In this document: piece after piece, positions 51,388-60,006 of the stretch | Layout of the letters: every line of letters starts with the position of its first letter | Position numbering within the stretch: position 1 is the stretch's first letter | NCBI RefSeq assembly: GCF_900096995.1 | Contig: NZ_OANT01000005.1 | Span: 62,001-126,000 of the forward strand | Direction: 5' to 3' | From: Acinetobacter puyangensis | Lineage (GTDB): Bacteria > Pseudomonadota > Gammaproteobacteria > Pseudomonadales > Moraxellaceae | DNA length: 64,000 bases | Translations under genes and position numbers: made by a program | The notes under the pieces: generated by a model | Database searches by the model: none | Seen by the model: only the letters and a program-made list of their open reading frames with translations | Told to the model about the DNA's origin: nothing

Positions 51388-53847
51388 ATGAAATTTATAT
51401 CAATGCAGAAACAACGTGGTATCGGTCTAGTCAGCTCAATTATTGTCATTGTTTTTCTTGTCGTATTTATTGCGCTCGGAATCTATCTGGTGCGGCTCGA
51501 CAATATTGTACGGGATCGTTTTGAAGGACAACGCTGGGATATTCCGGCCAAAGTCTATGCCCGTCCTTTAGAAATTTATGCGCAGTCTGATGTCACCCGC
51601 CAAGATATTTTAGACGAGTTAAAATTGTTAAATTATCAAAGCTCCAATAATTATCATAAACCGGGTACGTTTAATAGTAATAATAGTCAAGTATTTATCC
51701 ATACCCGTGGCTTTGACTTTGGTGACAATAGTGATCCGGAACGTGTAATTGAAGTAAATTTTGTCCAGGATAAAATTAATTCGATTCGTACCACACAGCC
51801 TTCAAGTACTGGCATCCTACGCCTTGAACCGATGTTGATCGGCGGTATTTATCCGCAACATAATGAAGACCGGGTATTGGTTAAGCTAGATAAAGTGCCA
51901 CAACCTTTAATTGATGCGCTGATCGCTACAGAGGATCGTAATTTTTACAAGCATTTTGGTATTTCGGTTCGTGGTACTGCGCGAGCATTGATGAGCAATG
52001 TCACGGGTGGCAAACGTCAAGGTGGTTCAACCCTGACACAGCAATTGGTCAAAAACTTTTATCTTAGTCCAGAAAAAACGTATAAACGTAAGGCCAATGA
52101 AGCATTAATGGCATTATTGCTCGAATTACATTACAACAAAAATGAAATTCTTGAAGCTTATTTAAATGAAGTTAATCTTGGTCAAAATGGTAACTATTCT
52201 GTCAACGGTTATGGTCTGGCATCGCAGTTTTATTTTGGTCAGCCTTTAGGTGAGTTGAATACTTCACAACTTGCCTTTTTGGTCGGTTTGGTCAATGGTC
52301 CGTCTTATTATAATCCATGGAAAAACCCCGAACGTGCCACGGAACGCCGTAATGTGGTATTGCATAATATGCTGGTGATGGGCAAGTTGACCCAGCAACA
52401 ATTTGAAACAGAAAAGGCTCGACCATTGGGTGTTATGAACAAGCCCGGTGTAACTGCTGTTCGTTTCCCAGACTTTATGGATATTGTACGCCGCCAGTTA
52501 AAACAGGAATATCAGGAAAATGACTTAACCAATCAAGGCTTACGCATTTTCACGACACTTGATCCAGTGGCACAAACCCGTATTCAAAATAGTTTTGAAA
52601 GTACTGTGAATCAGTTGGTTAAAAGAAATCCAAAACGCCTCACCGGTTTACAGGGTGCAGTTGTGGTATCACATCCAGAAAATGGTGAAATTGTTGCAGC
52701 AATTGGGAGTACATCAAACTTTACCGGATTTAACCGGGTAGTCGATGCCAAACGTCAGGTCGGTTCATTGCTTAAACCCGTAATCTATATGCAGGCATTA
52801 CAGTCCGGTCGCTACAATTGGGCCAGCCCGATTCAGGACACCAGCATCGTGATTAAAGGCGTGGGCGAAAAAGACTGGATTCCCAAAAATTACAGTGGTA
52901 CAGAACACGGCTTAACCACCTTACAAACCGCCCTCGCTAACTCATATAACTTATCAGCCGTGCGTCTGGGCTGGGAAGCTGGGATACCGACATTTACCAA
53001 TAATTTACGTCGCTTGGGTGTGCAATCTGAGATTCCCAATTACCCTTCCGTTTTATTGGGTGCAGTCAATTTATCTCCGTTAGAAGTTCTGGGTATCTAT
53101 CAGAACTTTGCCACCGGTGGATTTAATTACCCCACTCGGACTATTCGTTCTGTTGTCGATGCCAATGGACAACTTTTACAACGCTATAGTTTGCAAGTAC
53201 AGAATACCATTGATCCAGCCTCTGCGTATCTGATCAATTACGGCTTACAAAAAGTTATGAGTTCAGGTACGGGTCGTGCTGCTTATAATAGCTTCCCAAG
53301 CCATTTAGGTCTGGCCGGAAAATCGGGAACCACCAATGATGCGAGAGATTCATGGTTTGCCGGTTACAGTGGAAATTATTTAAGCGTAGTATGGTTGGGT
53401 GAAGATAATAATAAGCCCATCGGTTTAACTGGTTCTTCCGGTGCCTTGCCTGTATGGATCAATGTGATGAAACAGCTTAAAAACACACCCAATAACATCC
53501 CACAACCAAATGATGTACAGTGGCAATGGATTGATAGCACACAAAATCTGTTGTCTGCGCAAGGTTGTGCTGGTGCAATGTATATTCCGATGCTGACCAA
53601 TACCATTCCGCGTCAAGCAACCGCATGTGGTTTATCGCACTATCAACTGGAATCCACCCTCCCACAGGAAAACTATGTTGATGAGTTTGGTAATCCAATT
53701 CCACCAACCCCTTCCACACCAGATCAACACCAAAGTGGTGATGCAATTGAAAACTTTATCCGTGAAAGTGAAGCGCCTAAACCCGCAGAACAAACCAAAC
53801 CACAGGTGATTTCACGTGGTGGCTATACCATTGGGAGTACAAATTAA
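51388..53847 (+). CDS. mrcB: bifunctional penicillin-binding protein 1B
   Basis: Class A PBP that polymerises and cross-links peptidoglycan. 819 residues: short cytoplasmic start, one membrane helix (IGLVSSIIVIVFLVVFIALGIYLV), a UB2H domain (about 60-150), and a glycosyltransferase domain with catalytic Glu in ATEDRNFYKHFG and RQGGSTLTQQLVKN. The transpeptidase has SLLK (GSLLKPVIYMQ, nucleophile Ser), SYN-type (ANSYNLSAVRL) and KSGTT. The Pro/Gln-rich tail is short. Start at ATG 51388 or 51403; neither has a clear ribosome-binding site. One-base overlap with the next gene. Confidence 0.95.
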   Translation: MKFISMQKQRGIGLVSSIIVIVFLVVFIALGIYLVRLDNIVRDRFEGQRWDIPAKVYARPLEIYAQSDVTRQDILDELKLLNYQSSNNYHKPGTFNSNNSQVFIHTRGFDFGDNSDPERVIEVNFVQDKINSIRTTQPSSTGILRLEPMLIGGIYPQHNEDRVLVKLDKVPQPLIDALIATEDRNFYKHFGISVRGTARALMSNVTGGKRQGGSTLTQQLVKNFYLSPEKTYKRKANEALMALLLELHYNKNEILEAYLNEVNLGQNGNYSVNGYGLASQFYFGQPLGELNTSQLAFLVGLVNGPSYYNPWKNPERATERRNVVLHNMLVMGKLTQQQFETEKARPLGVMNKPGVTAVRFPDFMDIVRRQLKQEYQENDLTNQGLRIFTTLDPVAQTRIQNSFESTVNQLVKRNPKRLTGLQGAVVVSHPENGEIVAAIGSTSNFTGFNRVVDAKRQVGSLLKPVIYMQALQSGRYNWASPIQDTSIVIKGVGEKDWIPKNYSGTEHGLTTLQTALANSYNLSAVRLGWEAGIPTFTNNLRRLGVQSEIPNYPSVLLGAVNLSPLEVLGIYQNFATGGFNYPTRTIRSVVDANGQLLQRYSLQVQNTIDPASAYLINYGLQKVMSSGTGRAAYNSFPSHLGLAGKSGTTNDARDSWFAGYSGNYLSVVWLGEDNNKPIGLTGSSGALPVWINVMKQLKNTPNNIPQPNDVQWQWIDSTQNLLSAQGCAGAMYIPMLTNTIPRQATACGLSHYQLESTLPQENYVDEFGNPIPPTPSTPDQHQSGDAIENFIRESEAPKPAEQTKPQVISRGGYTIGSTN

Positions 53848-54449
53848 TGAAATACTATAATTCTGCGCTGCTGCTATGTGCTGCTGCCATTTTGGCAGGT
53901 TGTCAAACCACACCAAATTCCGTTTCACAATCCGCACCTGCTGCAAAAGACACAGCACCTGCACCTCAGCAGTCGACAGAAACCAGCTCTAAAGTACAAG
54001 TTACGCCATTTCCGGAAAATGGCATTCATTCCCAATCACAGCCATTACCACCCGCCCCTGTAGCATCAGTACCACCTCGTGTGATTTTACCACCACAGAC
54101 AAGCATACCATCCAACCTGAAAGATGGACGCGGTATTGCTGCATACCAGAAACTGATGCAAGATTATTTACAAAGCTTGCGCAATAACGATATTGCCAGT
54201 GCGGAAAGTTATTTAATTCAGGCACAGCGTATCGCACCACAATCTGCCGATGTCTATCGGGAACTTGCGCGTCTAGCCAATTTGAAAAAACAAGGGGCAA
54301 GCGCAGAAGCATTTGCCCGTAAAGGACTTACCTTTGCGCAAAATAATGCTCAGCGCAAGCAACTATGGCAACAAATCCTGCAATCGGCACAATTACGCAA
54401 TAATGTAGTCTTGATCCAGCAAGCACAGCAAAATATCGCAAAATATTAG
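53847..54449 (+). CDS. lpoP: TPR lipoprotein, probable PBP1B activator
   Basis: 200 residues. Signal peptide with lipobox LAGC (Cys about 19), a Pro/Gln/Ser-rich linker (about 20-90), then two TPR-like helix pairs: YQKLMQDYLQSLRNNDIASAESYLIQAQRIAPQSADVYRELARLANLKKQGASAEAFARKG-like order. It starts on the mrcB stop (TAATG). An outer-membrane TPR lipoprotein beside mrcB is how LpoP, the PBP1B activator of Pseudomonas and Acinetobacter relatives, is encoded. The name rests on that context plus domain type. Confidence 0.75.
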   Translation: MKYYNSALLLCAAAILAGCQTTPNSVSQSAPAAKDTAPAPQQSTETSSKVQVTPFPENGIHSQSQPLPPAPVASVPPRVILPPQTSIPSNLKDGRGIAAYQKLMQDYLQSLRNNDIASAESYLIQAQRIAPQSADVYRELARLANLKKQGASAEAFARKGLTFAQNNAQRKQLWQQILQSAQLRNNVVLIQQAQQNIAKY

Positions 54450-54462
54450 AACAGTAGTGGAT

Positions 54463-54482
54463 TGCGGCAATAAAAAGCCGCA
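54463..54482. terminator. weak hairpin between convergent genes
   Basis: TGCGGC (54463-54468) and GCCGCA (54477-54482) with an A-rich loop lie between the convergent lpoP and Nudix genes. No long T run; possible terminator. Confidence 0.35.
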
Positions 54483-54523
54483 TTCCCTTATATGTTATCC
54501 AATATCACGCATCGTATAAAAAG

Positions 54524-55429
54524 TTAATTTGTCCAGAAATCAGAAATACCTGCGATACCATAGGCTGCATGCTGCTGTGCGATAGGTAAATCTTCAATTC
54601 GCATGCCACCTAATGCATAGACCGGCATTTCGGCCTGTGTTGCAAGATGATGGAATTGCTGCCAGCCCATACCCTGTTGCTCTGGATGACTTGGCGTTGC
54701 CAATACTGGACTTAATAAAACCGCATCACAACCCAGTTGATTGGCTTTATCTATATCAGCTGCGCTATGGCACGCCGCAATAACGTTGATATTTTCATAG
54801 CTTGCCAGATTCTGACATTGCGTAAGCTGACATCCATTTAGATGAATAGCAAACACTTGTTCTCGTACTGCCTGATCCAAGACAAGATAATCCTCCAAAC
54901 GCACTATCAACTTGCTGTGTGGTAAATAAGCCTGTATCTGATTGATTAATTTTATGTCGGGTAAAGTGCTGGTGCGTAAATAACATAATTCAATATTATT
55001 TTTAGGTTGATATGCTCCGATATTTTCAGGACTTACTGCCAACAATCTTGCCCAATTGAGACGTTTGACAATCACATCATTTGCCGCAGGAAAAGTTAAC
55101 TGTGATAATTGATCCAAATCGACCCACTGCCAACGTAAAAAAGCTGGTTGTGCAGAATCAATTAATCTACATAAATAAAAATCCAGCTTCACATGCCGAT
55201 CCGGATATTCAAATTGTAAACTGTGAAATAATTTAATCACATTCACATCTATATTGACTTCTTCTTTTATCTCACGAAGTACAGCCTGTCGACTATCTTC
55301 AAAAGGCTCCACTTTCCCTCCCGGAAACTCATAACAGCCACCTTGATGTAGCTGCTCATCTCTCCAAGCGACTAAAATTTTACCCTGATGAACAATTAAG
55401 CCAATGGCAACATGAACAACTTTTTGCAC
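54524..55429 (-). CDS. Nudix hydrolase fused to a ThiE-like domain
   Basis: 301 residues from GTG at 55429 (AGAGG nine bases upstream); a TTG at 55438 is too close to that site. The N-terminal Nudix domain has the full box GGKVEPFEDSRQAVLREIKEEVNI (about 38-61) and looks like MutT. The C-terminal part (about 135-301) resembles a thiamine-phosphate synthase barrel: FAIHLNGCQL, AACHSAADIDKANQLGCDAVLLSPVLATPSHPEQQGMGW and VYALGGM. This is the known MutT-ThiE-like fusion of many gammaproteobacteria, thought to clean oxidised nucleotides and perhaps thiamine compounds. Confidence 0.85.
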   Translation of the reverse strand: MQKVVHVAIGLIVHQGKILVAWRDEQLHQGGCYEFPGGKVEPFEDSRQAVLREIKEEVNIDVNVIKLFHSLQFEYPDRHVKLDFYLCRLIDSAQPAFLRWQWVDLDQLSQLTFPAANDVIVKRLNWARLLAVSPENIGAYQPKNNIELCYLRTSTLPDIKLINQIQAYLPHSKLIVRLEDYLVLDQAVREQVFAIHLNGCQLTQCQNLASYENINVIAACHSAADIDKANQLGCDAVLLSPVLATPSHPEQQGMGWQQFHHLATQAEMPVYALGGMRIEDLPIAQQHAAYGIAGISDFWTN

Positions 55430-55521
55430 TTTTACCAACCTCTAAAACCTATTGTAAAAATATGTAAATTTTCCACGAAAAAATACAAAAAAATTATTGA
55501 AAATAATTGACAGATGCATTC

Positions 55522-55540
55522 GATAATGATTATCATTTGA
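55522..55540. promoter_or_regulatory. Fur box in front of hemP
   Basis: GATAATGATTATCATTTGA matches the 19-base Fur consensus at 15 positions and contains the perfect palindrome AATGATTATCATT. A TTGACA (-35-like) lies just upstream, so Fur-iron would block the promoter. Confidence 0.85.
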
Positions 55541-55571
55541 ATCGTTAAGCAAATACCACGGAGCAACGACA

Positions 55572-55742
55572 ATGAACGCACCTTTTACCCTATTTACTCG
55601 CAGCAACGAAACCCAACACAACCTGCCTATGCTACATTCTAGCAATCTATTTGCATTAGGCCGCGAAATTCGCATTTTACATGCTGGCGAAGAGTACCGT
55701 TTACGTTTGACACGTAATAACCGTTTAATTCTAACCAAATAA
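55572..55742 (+). CDS. hemP: haemin uptake protein HemP family
   Basis: 56 residues from ATG at 55572, with GGAG eight bases upstream. The C-terminal half LGREIRILHAGEEYRLRLTRNNRLILTK matches the HemP signature (L-G-R-x-x-x-I-x-H-x-G-x-x-Y-x-L-R-x-T-R-x-x-K/R-L-I-L-T-K). HemP proteins are small iron-regulated factors, in some bacteria transcription activators of haem uptake genes. A Fur box lies 32 bases upstream. No haem receptor gene follows; the gene stands alone and ends in a strong terminator. A minus-strand ORF over it (55442-55738) is a shadow. Confidence 0.88.
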   Translation: MNAPFTLFTRSNETQHNLPMLHSSNLFALGREIRILHAGEEYRLRLTRNNRLILTK

Positions 55743-55781
55743 ATTTAACTGTCTCAAAGAATAAAATATAACACGTGGGAA

Positions 55782-55817
55782 AAAATTTATGCGATCTGAT
55801 CTGATCGCATAAATTTT
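55782..55817. terminator. bidirectional terminator between hemP and gspE
   Basis: A perfect 15-base-pair stem (55782-55796 with 55803-55817), loop TGATCT, with A and T tracts at the outer ends. Serves the convergent hemP and gspE-like genes. Confidence 0.88.
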
Positions 55818-55832
55818 ATTGACAGTCCACAT

Positions 55833-57644
55833 TTATAACGGCACGACCCGCATCACCTCTTCCAAACTGGTTAAACCTTCTGCAATACGTTTTGCACCCG
55901 CCAGTCTCAATGGCTGTAACCCTTCCTGATACGCATGTTGTCGAATTTGATCCAATGATGCATTTTTCCCCACTAAACGCTTTAAATCATGGCTTAGCGG
56001 CATCATTTCATACAATCCCACACGCCCTTTATAGCCAGTATTCCGACAATGTTCACAACCCACTGCTTCATAGATCATTGGAGGAACATGGCCATTCCAC
56101 GGCTGAGTTAACTTTTGCCACAATGCCATATCAGTTGCTACGGTTTTTTTACACTGCGGGCATAAAGTGCGTACCAAACGCTGTGCCAATACACCCAAGA
56201 TAGTTGCAGCAGATAAAAAAGGCTGTACGCCAAGATCGCCCAATCGGGTTAAGCTAGAGGGGGCATCATTGGTATGCAAAGTCGATAAAACCAAATGTCC
56301 GGTTAATGCCGCCTGAATCGCCATATTTGCGGTATCCTGATCACGAATCTCACCCACCATAATAATATCCGGATCCTGACGCATTAATGCCTTGATCCCA
56401 TCGGCAAATCCCAGATCAATGGCCGGATTAATCTGCATCTGGTTAAAACTAGGTTCAAGCATTTCAATGGGATCTTCCACCGTACAAACATTGACTGCAT
56501 CCGTTGCCAGTTGTTTGAGTGTGGAATATAAAGTTGTGGTTTTACCTGAACCGGTCGGGCCAGTAACCAAAATAATGCCATGGGTATGGTTTGTGAGTTG
56601 CTGCCAAGTTTCCAGTAATTGCCCACTAAAACCCAGTTGGGAAAAAGACCGTACCAACACCTCTGGATCAAAAATCCGCATCACCATCTTTTCACCAAAA
56701 GCAGTGGGTAAGGTCGACAAGCGTAATTCTGTTTCCAAGCCTTTCGGTGTTCTTGTTTTTAATCGTCCATCCTGCGGTTTACGTTTCTCTGCAACATTCA
56801 TCCGCCCCAAAATTTTAATCCGTGCAATCACTGCGATTAAAATGTTGGTCGGCATATCATAAATCGTATGCAATACACCATCGATACGAAACCTTACTCT
56901 GCCGGTATCTTTACGCGGTTCCAAATGAATATCGCTGGCACTTTGTTCAAAGGCAAATTGTAAAATCCAGTCTACGATTCGTACAATATGCTGATCATTG
57001 GCATCGGGATTATTACTGACATCACCCAGCTGTAATAATGCCTCTACACTTTTATCTGTCTTAAAGGCACCCAACCCCTGCGCCGAAGCCACTGCCCGAC
57101 TCACCTGATAATATTCATGTAAATAACGGCTCAATTGCTCCGGATTCAGTAGAACAATATCCAGCTTTTTATGTTTAAGTGTATGGGTTAAATCATTTTG
57201 CCACGCCAGATAGAAAGGTTGATCGGTACCAATCACCACATGTTCTGCATTTACCTCTACTGCTAATATGCGATTACGCAGGGCAAATTCTTGCGACATG
57301 ACCTGAGTCAATAGACTGACATCAGCTTTAAGCGGGTCGATAATAAAATAAGCAATTTTCGCCTGTTGTGCTAACCACTGGCATAATCTGTTTAGGGTCA
57401 GTTTTGCTTCTGGATAAGCTAAGTCTTGCACATTAAAATAAGCAATCCATTGTAAAGGATGCCAGCTCAGCTGCTCTTTAGATCGAGAAGTGGTTAAAAT
57501 TAAATTGGCATCTTTTTCACTTACTCTATGATTTTGCTTTAGTTGTTGCAAACACCAGTGCAGATCGATGTTTAAATTTTTGGGCGAATATTGCATGCTC
57601 AACGTGAAGCGCTCATTTTCATTCATTTGTGAAAATTTTATCAT
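55833..57644 (-). CDS. gspE: GspE/PilB-family secretion ATPase
   Basis: 603-residue hexameric ATPase of the type II secretion/type IV pilus superfamily. The N-terminal ~190 residues are a divergent N1-type domain. The core holds RFRIDGVL, Walker A GPTGSGKTTT, Asp-box VEDPIE, Walker B MRQDPDIIMVGEIRDQDTA, the His box TGHLVLSTLHTNDA, and a tetra-Cys zinc motif (CPQC and CEHC, 34 residues apart). Tetra-Cys and GLYEMM support GspE over PilB. The start is unsure: 57644, or ATG 57596 (MQYSPKNLN). It lies apart from gspHIJK; same system not proven. Confidence 0.85.
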   Translation of the reverse strand: MIKFSQMNENERFTLSMQYSPKNLNIDLHWCLQQLKQNHRVSEKDANLILTTSRSKEQLSWHPLQWIAYFNVQDLAYPEAKLTLNRLCQWLAQQAKIAYFIIDPLKADVSLLTQVMSQEFALRNRILAVEVNAEHVVIGTDQPFYLAWQNDLTHTLKHKKLDIVLLNPEQLSRYLHEYYQVSRAVASAQGLGAFKTDKSVEALLQLGDVSNNPDANDQHIVRIVDWILQFAFEQSASDIHLEPRKDTGRVRFRIDGVLHTIYDMPTNILIAVIARIKILGRMNVAEKRKPQDGRLKTRTPKGLETELRLSTLPTAFGEKMVMRIFDPEVLVRSFSQLGFSGQLLETWQQLTNHTHGIILVTGPTGSGKTTTLYSTLKQLATDAVNVCTVEDPIEMLEPSFNQMQINPAIDLGFADGIKALMRQDPDIIMVGEIRDQDTANMAIQAALTGHLVLSTLHTNDAPSSLTRLGDLGVQPFLSAATILGVLAQRLVRTLCPQCKKTVATDMALWQKLTQPWNGHVPPMIYEAVGCEHCRNTGYKGRVGLYEMMPLSHDLKRLVGKNASLDQIRQHAYQEGLQPLRLAGAKRIAEGLTSLEEVMRVVPL

Positions 57645-57723
57645 TATTTTTGCGCTATGCCTTATCTATTATTTTCAAATCATGATGATTCGCTTGAAGA
57701 ACGAATGAGTCTGATGGCATTCA

Positions 57724-58458
57724 TTAAGATGCTGTTAGCTGATGTTCAATCGCAAGGATTGTGATATTTTCCCGATCAACCGTAAATTTAACATTGCACT
57801 GCGCATAACTTAAACCATAAATTTTTTCTGGATCGTTTTGATAAGCCGGTTTCGGATTCAGCGCCAATACCTGTGCCAAAGCGGTTAAGGTTTCTATATT
57901 GATCAATTGTTGCTGCAATAATTGATCTTTTTGCTGTGTTGCCGCTTTCGACCAATGCACATTCAGTAATGGTGGTGCGTCTTGTGCATAGCCACTGCTG
58001 GCATTGGCAACAGCATCCACGTAAGCCAGATAGGGTTTAATGTCGATAATTGGCGTACCATCAAGTAAATCGGCACCTTTAACATACAACCGAGTTTCGC
58101 CTTGCTCCCGTTTAACCGCAATCAATTGCACCACAGACAAGCCAACCGGTGCAGGTCGATACATACTGCGGCTGGCGAAAACACCAATTTTTTGATTACC
58201 CCCTAAGCGTGGTGGTCGAATTAAAGGCTTAAAATCTTTAGCATCATTTTTTCTTTTATTATCATGAAATTGCCAAAGAAGCCAAAGATGGCTAAATTGT
58301 TCAATGCCCAAAAATGCATTCAAATCATCATAAGGCGCATTAAATACAACATAAGATATTGAATCTGTTAGATTTGGTTGACGAGGGACACCAAATTTCT
58401 CGGTGAATGGAGAACGCATATAACCGATTATTGGCAATAATAAATCATTATTCATCAT
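57724..58458 (-). CDS. trmO: tRNA (adenine-37 N6)-methyltransferase TrmO
   Basis: Methylates t6A37 of tRNA-Thr using S-adenosylmethionine. 244 residues: an N-terminal beta-barrel UPF0066 domain with IGYMRSPFTEKFGVPRQPNL, FSHLWLLWQFH, and IGVFASRSMYRPAPVGLSVVQL, then LLDGTPIIDIKPYLAYVD, and a C-terminal domain. All hallmark motifs of YaeB/TrmO are present. ATG at 58458 or the next ATG at 58455. Confidence 0.93.
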   Translation of the reverse strand: MMNNDLLLPIIGYMRSPFTEKFGVPRQPNLTDSISYVVFNAPYDDLNAFLGIEQFSHLWLLWQFHDNKRKNDAKDFKPLIRPPRLGGNQKIGVFASRSMYRPAPVGLSVVQLIAVKREQGETRLYVKGADLLDGTPIIDIKPYLAYVDAVANASSGYAQDAPPLLNVHWSKAATQQKDQLLQQQLINIETLTALAQVLALNPKPAYQNDPEKIYGLSYAQCNVKFTVDRENITILAIEHQLTAS

Positions 58459-58555
58459 TTTTTTTGATAAAGACCATTAATTATATTCAGTGTATCGAGA
58501 ATCGTTTTGGATTAGAATAGCAAACTGTTTTTATTGGACAATTATTGAGAAATAG

Positions 58556-59335
58556 ATGGCTGCATTTAATGTAGAACGTATTACCCACGTTCACCATTGG
58601 AACGATACTTTATTTAGTTTTAAAACTACTCGTGACACTGCACTTCGCTTTAAAAATGGTCAGTTTGTGATGATTGGTTTGGAAGTGAATGGAAAGCCGT
58701 TAATGCGGGCTTACTCGATTGCCAGTGCCAATTATGAAGAAGAACTGGAGTTTTTCTCGATCAAGGTACCGGATGGTCCTTTAACCTCTATTTTACAAAA
58801 AGTAAAAGTTGGTGACGAAATCCTGATTTCAAAAAAACCAACAGGTACACTGGTACATGATGATTTAAATCCAGGTAAAAACTTGTATTTTCTCTCTTCC
58901 GGTACTGGTCTGGCACCTTTCCTGTCATTGATTCGTGATCCTGAAACCTACGAAAAATTTGAAAAAGTAATTCTGGTACATGGTACACGCTGGATTAGCG
59001 AACTCGCTTATCAAGACCTGATCTTAAATGAACTGCCAAATAACGAATGGTTTGAAGAACTGGATATCAAAAACAAACTGATTTATTATCCAACCGTAAC
59101 CCGTGAACCGTTTAGAAATGAAGGTCGGGTGACAACAGCAATTGAAACAGGCGAATTATTTGAAAAAATCGGTTTGCCACCTTTCAATCCGGAAACCGAC
59201 CGCGCAATGCTGTGTGGTAGCCCACACTTTTTAACCGATGTTGCTGCCTTGCTGGATAAAGCGGGTTTAAAAGAGTCACCACGTATGGGTGTACTCGGTG
59301 ATTATGTGATTGAACGAGCTTTTGTAGAAAAATAA
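58556..59335 (+). CDS. fpr: ferredoxin/flavodoxin-NADP+ reductase
   Basis: 259-residue FAD enzyme exchanging electrons between NADPH and ferredoxin or flavodoxin. The FAD-binding MRAYSIAS is at about 50-57, the NADP-binding SSGTGLAPFLSLI at 117-129, and LCGSPHFLTD later. The C-terminal extension YVIERAFVEK is that of the bacterial subclass I (Azotobacter/Pseudomonas type), which packs on the flavin. Monocistronic, with its own terminator. Confidence 0.94.
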   Translation: MAAFNVERITHVHHWNDTLFSFKTTRDTALRFKNGQFVMIGLEVNGKPLMRAYSIASANYEEELEFFSIKVPDGPLTSILQKVKVGDEILISKKPTGTLVHDDLNPGKNLYFLSSGTGLAPFLSLIRDPETYEKFEKVILVHGTRWISELAYQDLILNELPNNEWFEELDIKNKLIYYPTVTREPFRNEGRVTTAIETGELFEKIGLPPFNPETDRAMLCGSPHFLTDVAALLDKAGLKESPRMGVLGDYVIERAFVEK

Positions 59336-59351
59336 TTTTTTCCTTAGACAT

Positions 59352-59376
59352 AAAACGAGGTGCAATACCTCGTTTT
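59352..59376. terminator. bidirectional terminator after fpr
   Basis: AAAACGAGGT (59352-59361) and ACCTCGTTTT (59367-59376), ten perfect base pairs, loop GCAAT, between convergent fpr and the secreted hypothetical gene. Confidence 0.88.
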
Positions 59377-59379
59377 ACT

Positions 59380-59895
59380 TTATTCTTTCTCTAAAGTTAA
59401 ATTATAACTACTTTCAGCTTTTTTTCCTGTGATTACATCAGTAACCTGAGCAACTATTGTATACGTTCCTATAGGATCGGTTTCATCCAACATAAAGTCT
59501 AATGCAGGATCTGCTATAACAATCCCTTTTTCATTAGCCAAAATTCCTTGCCCATTTGCATAATTCATTTCTCCCCAGATTGGTTCATTATTAGAATTAA
59601 GTACGTATACATTAATTATAAAATGATAGTGGTTCTTTTCATCTACTGATAATCCCGTTACCAAAAAAGTAGTGGTTGTAAGCTGATTTGGCTTAATCAC
59701 AAATATACGATGCAATATCAGGTCTTGATTATTGGTGGTAAACCATTTTTTAATATTGTCTGTGGAATCAGAAGTTACAATAATAAGTTTTAAATCACCT
59801 TGATCTGTTGCAACAACACTAGGTTGTGCCTGTACATGTGAATAAAATATAAAGTAAAAACAAAGTGATATAATATATGTTCTAAAAAAACGCAT
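59380..59895 (-). CDS. secreted hypothetical protein
   Basis: 171 residues. Signal peptide MRFFRTYIISLCFYFIFYSHVQAQ with cleavage after AQA. The mature part looks like beta-sandwich strands: IIVTSDSTDNIKKWF, IFVIKPNQLTTTTFLVTGLSVDEKNHYHFIINVYV, and DPIGTYTIVAQVTDVITGKKAESSYNLTLE, the last resembling an Ig/fibronectin-like domain. More AT-rich than neighbours. Family and function not recognised; it starts 68 bases downstream of the ahpF terminator. Confidence 0.7.
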   Translation of the reverse strand: MRFFRTYIISLCFYFIFYSHVQAQPSVVATDQGDLKLIIVTSDSTDNIKKWFTTNNQDLILHRIFVIKPNQLTTTTFLVTGLSVDEKNHYHFIINVYVLNSNNEPIWGEMNYANGQGILANEKGIVIADPALDFMLDETDPIGTYTIVAQVTDVITGKKAESSYNLTLEKE

Positions 59896-59962
59896 TTTAA
59901 TTTTACGATGTATAAGATTGATTTTTAAACTTTTATCATATGTATTTTTTTATAAGCAATAA

Positions 59963-59994
59963 AAAACCAAAGCCATTGATATGACTTTGGTTTT
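59963..59994 (-). terminator. terminator after ahpF
   Basis: CTTTGGTTTT (59985-59994) and AAAACCAAAG (59963-59972) form a ten-base-pair stem with a 12-base loop; on the minus strand a T run follows. Confidence 0.85.
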
Positions 59995-60006
59995 ATCAAT
60001 GATGAA

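Noticed and set aside
55442..55738. 98-codon minus-strand ORF over hemP
   Set aside because: Exact shadow of the HemP frame and Fur-box promoter; HemP signature decides the plus strand.
57658..57765. 35-codon plus-strand ORF (MPYLLFSNHDDSLEERM...) between gspE and trmO
   Set aside because: Runs antisense into the trmO 3' end, no ribosome-binding site; evidence too thin to call.
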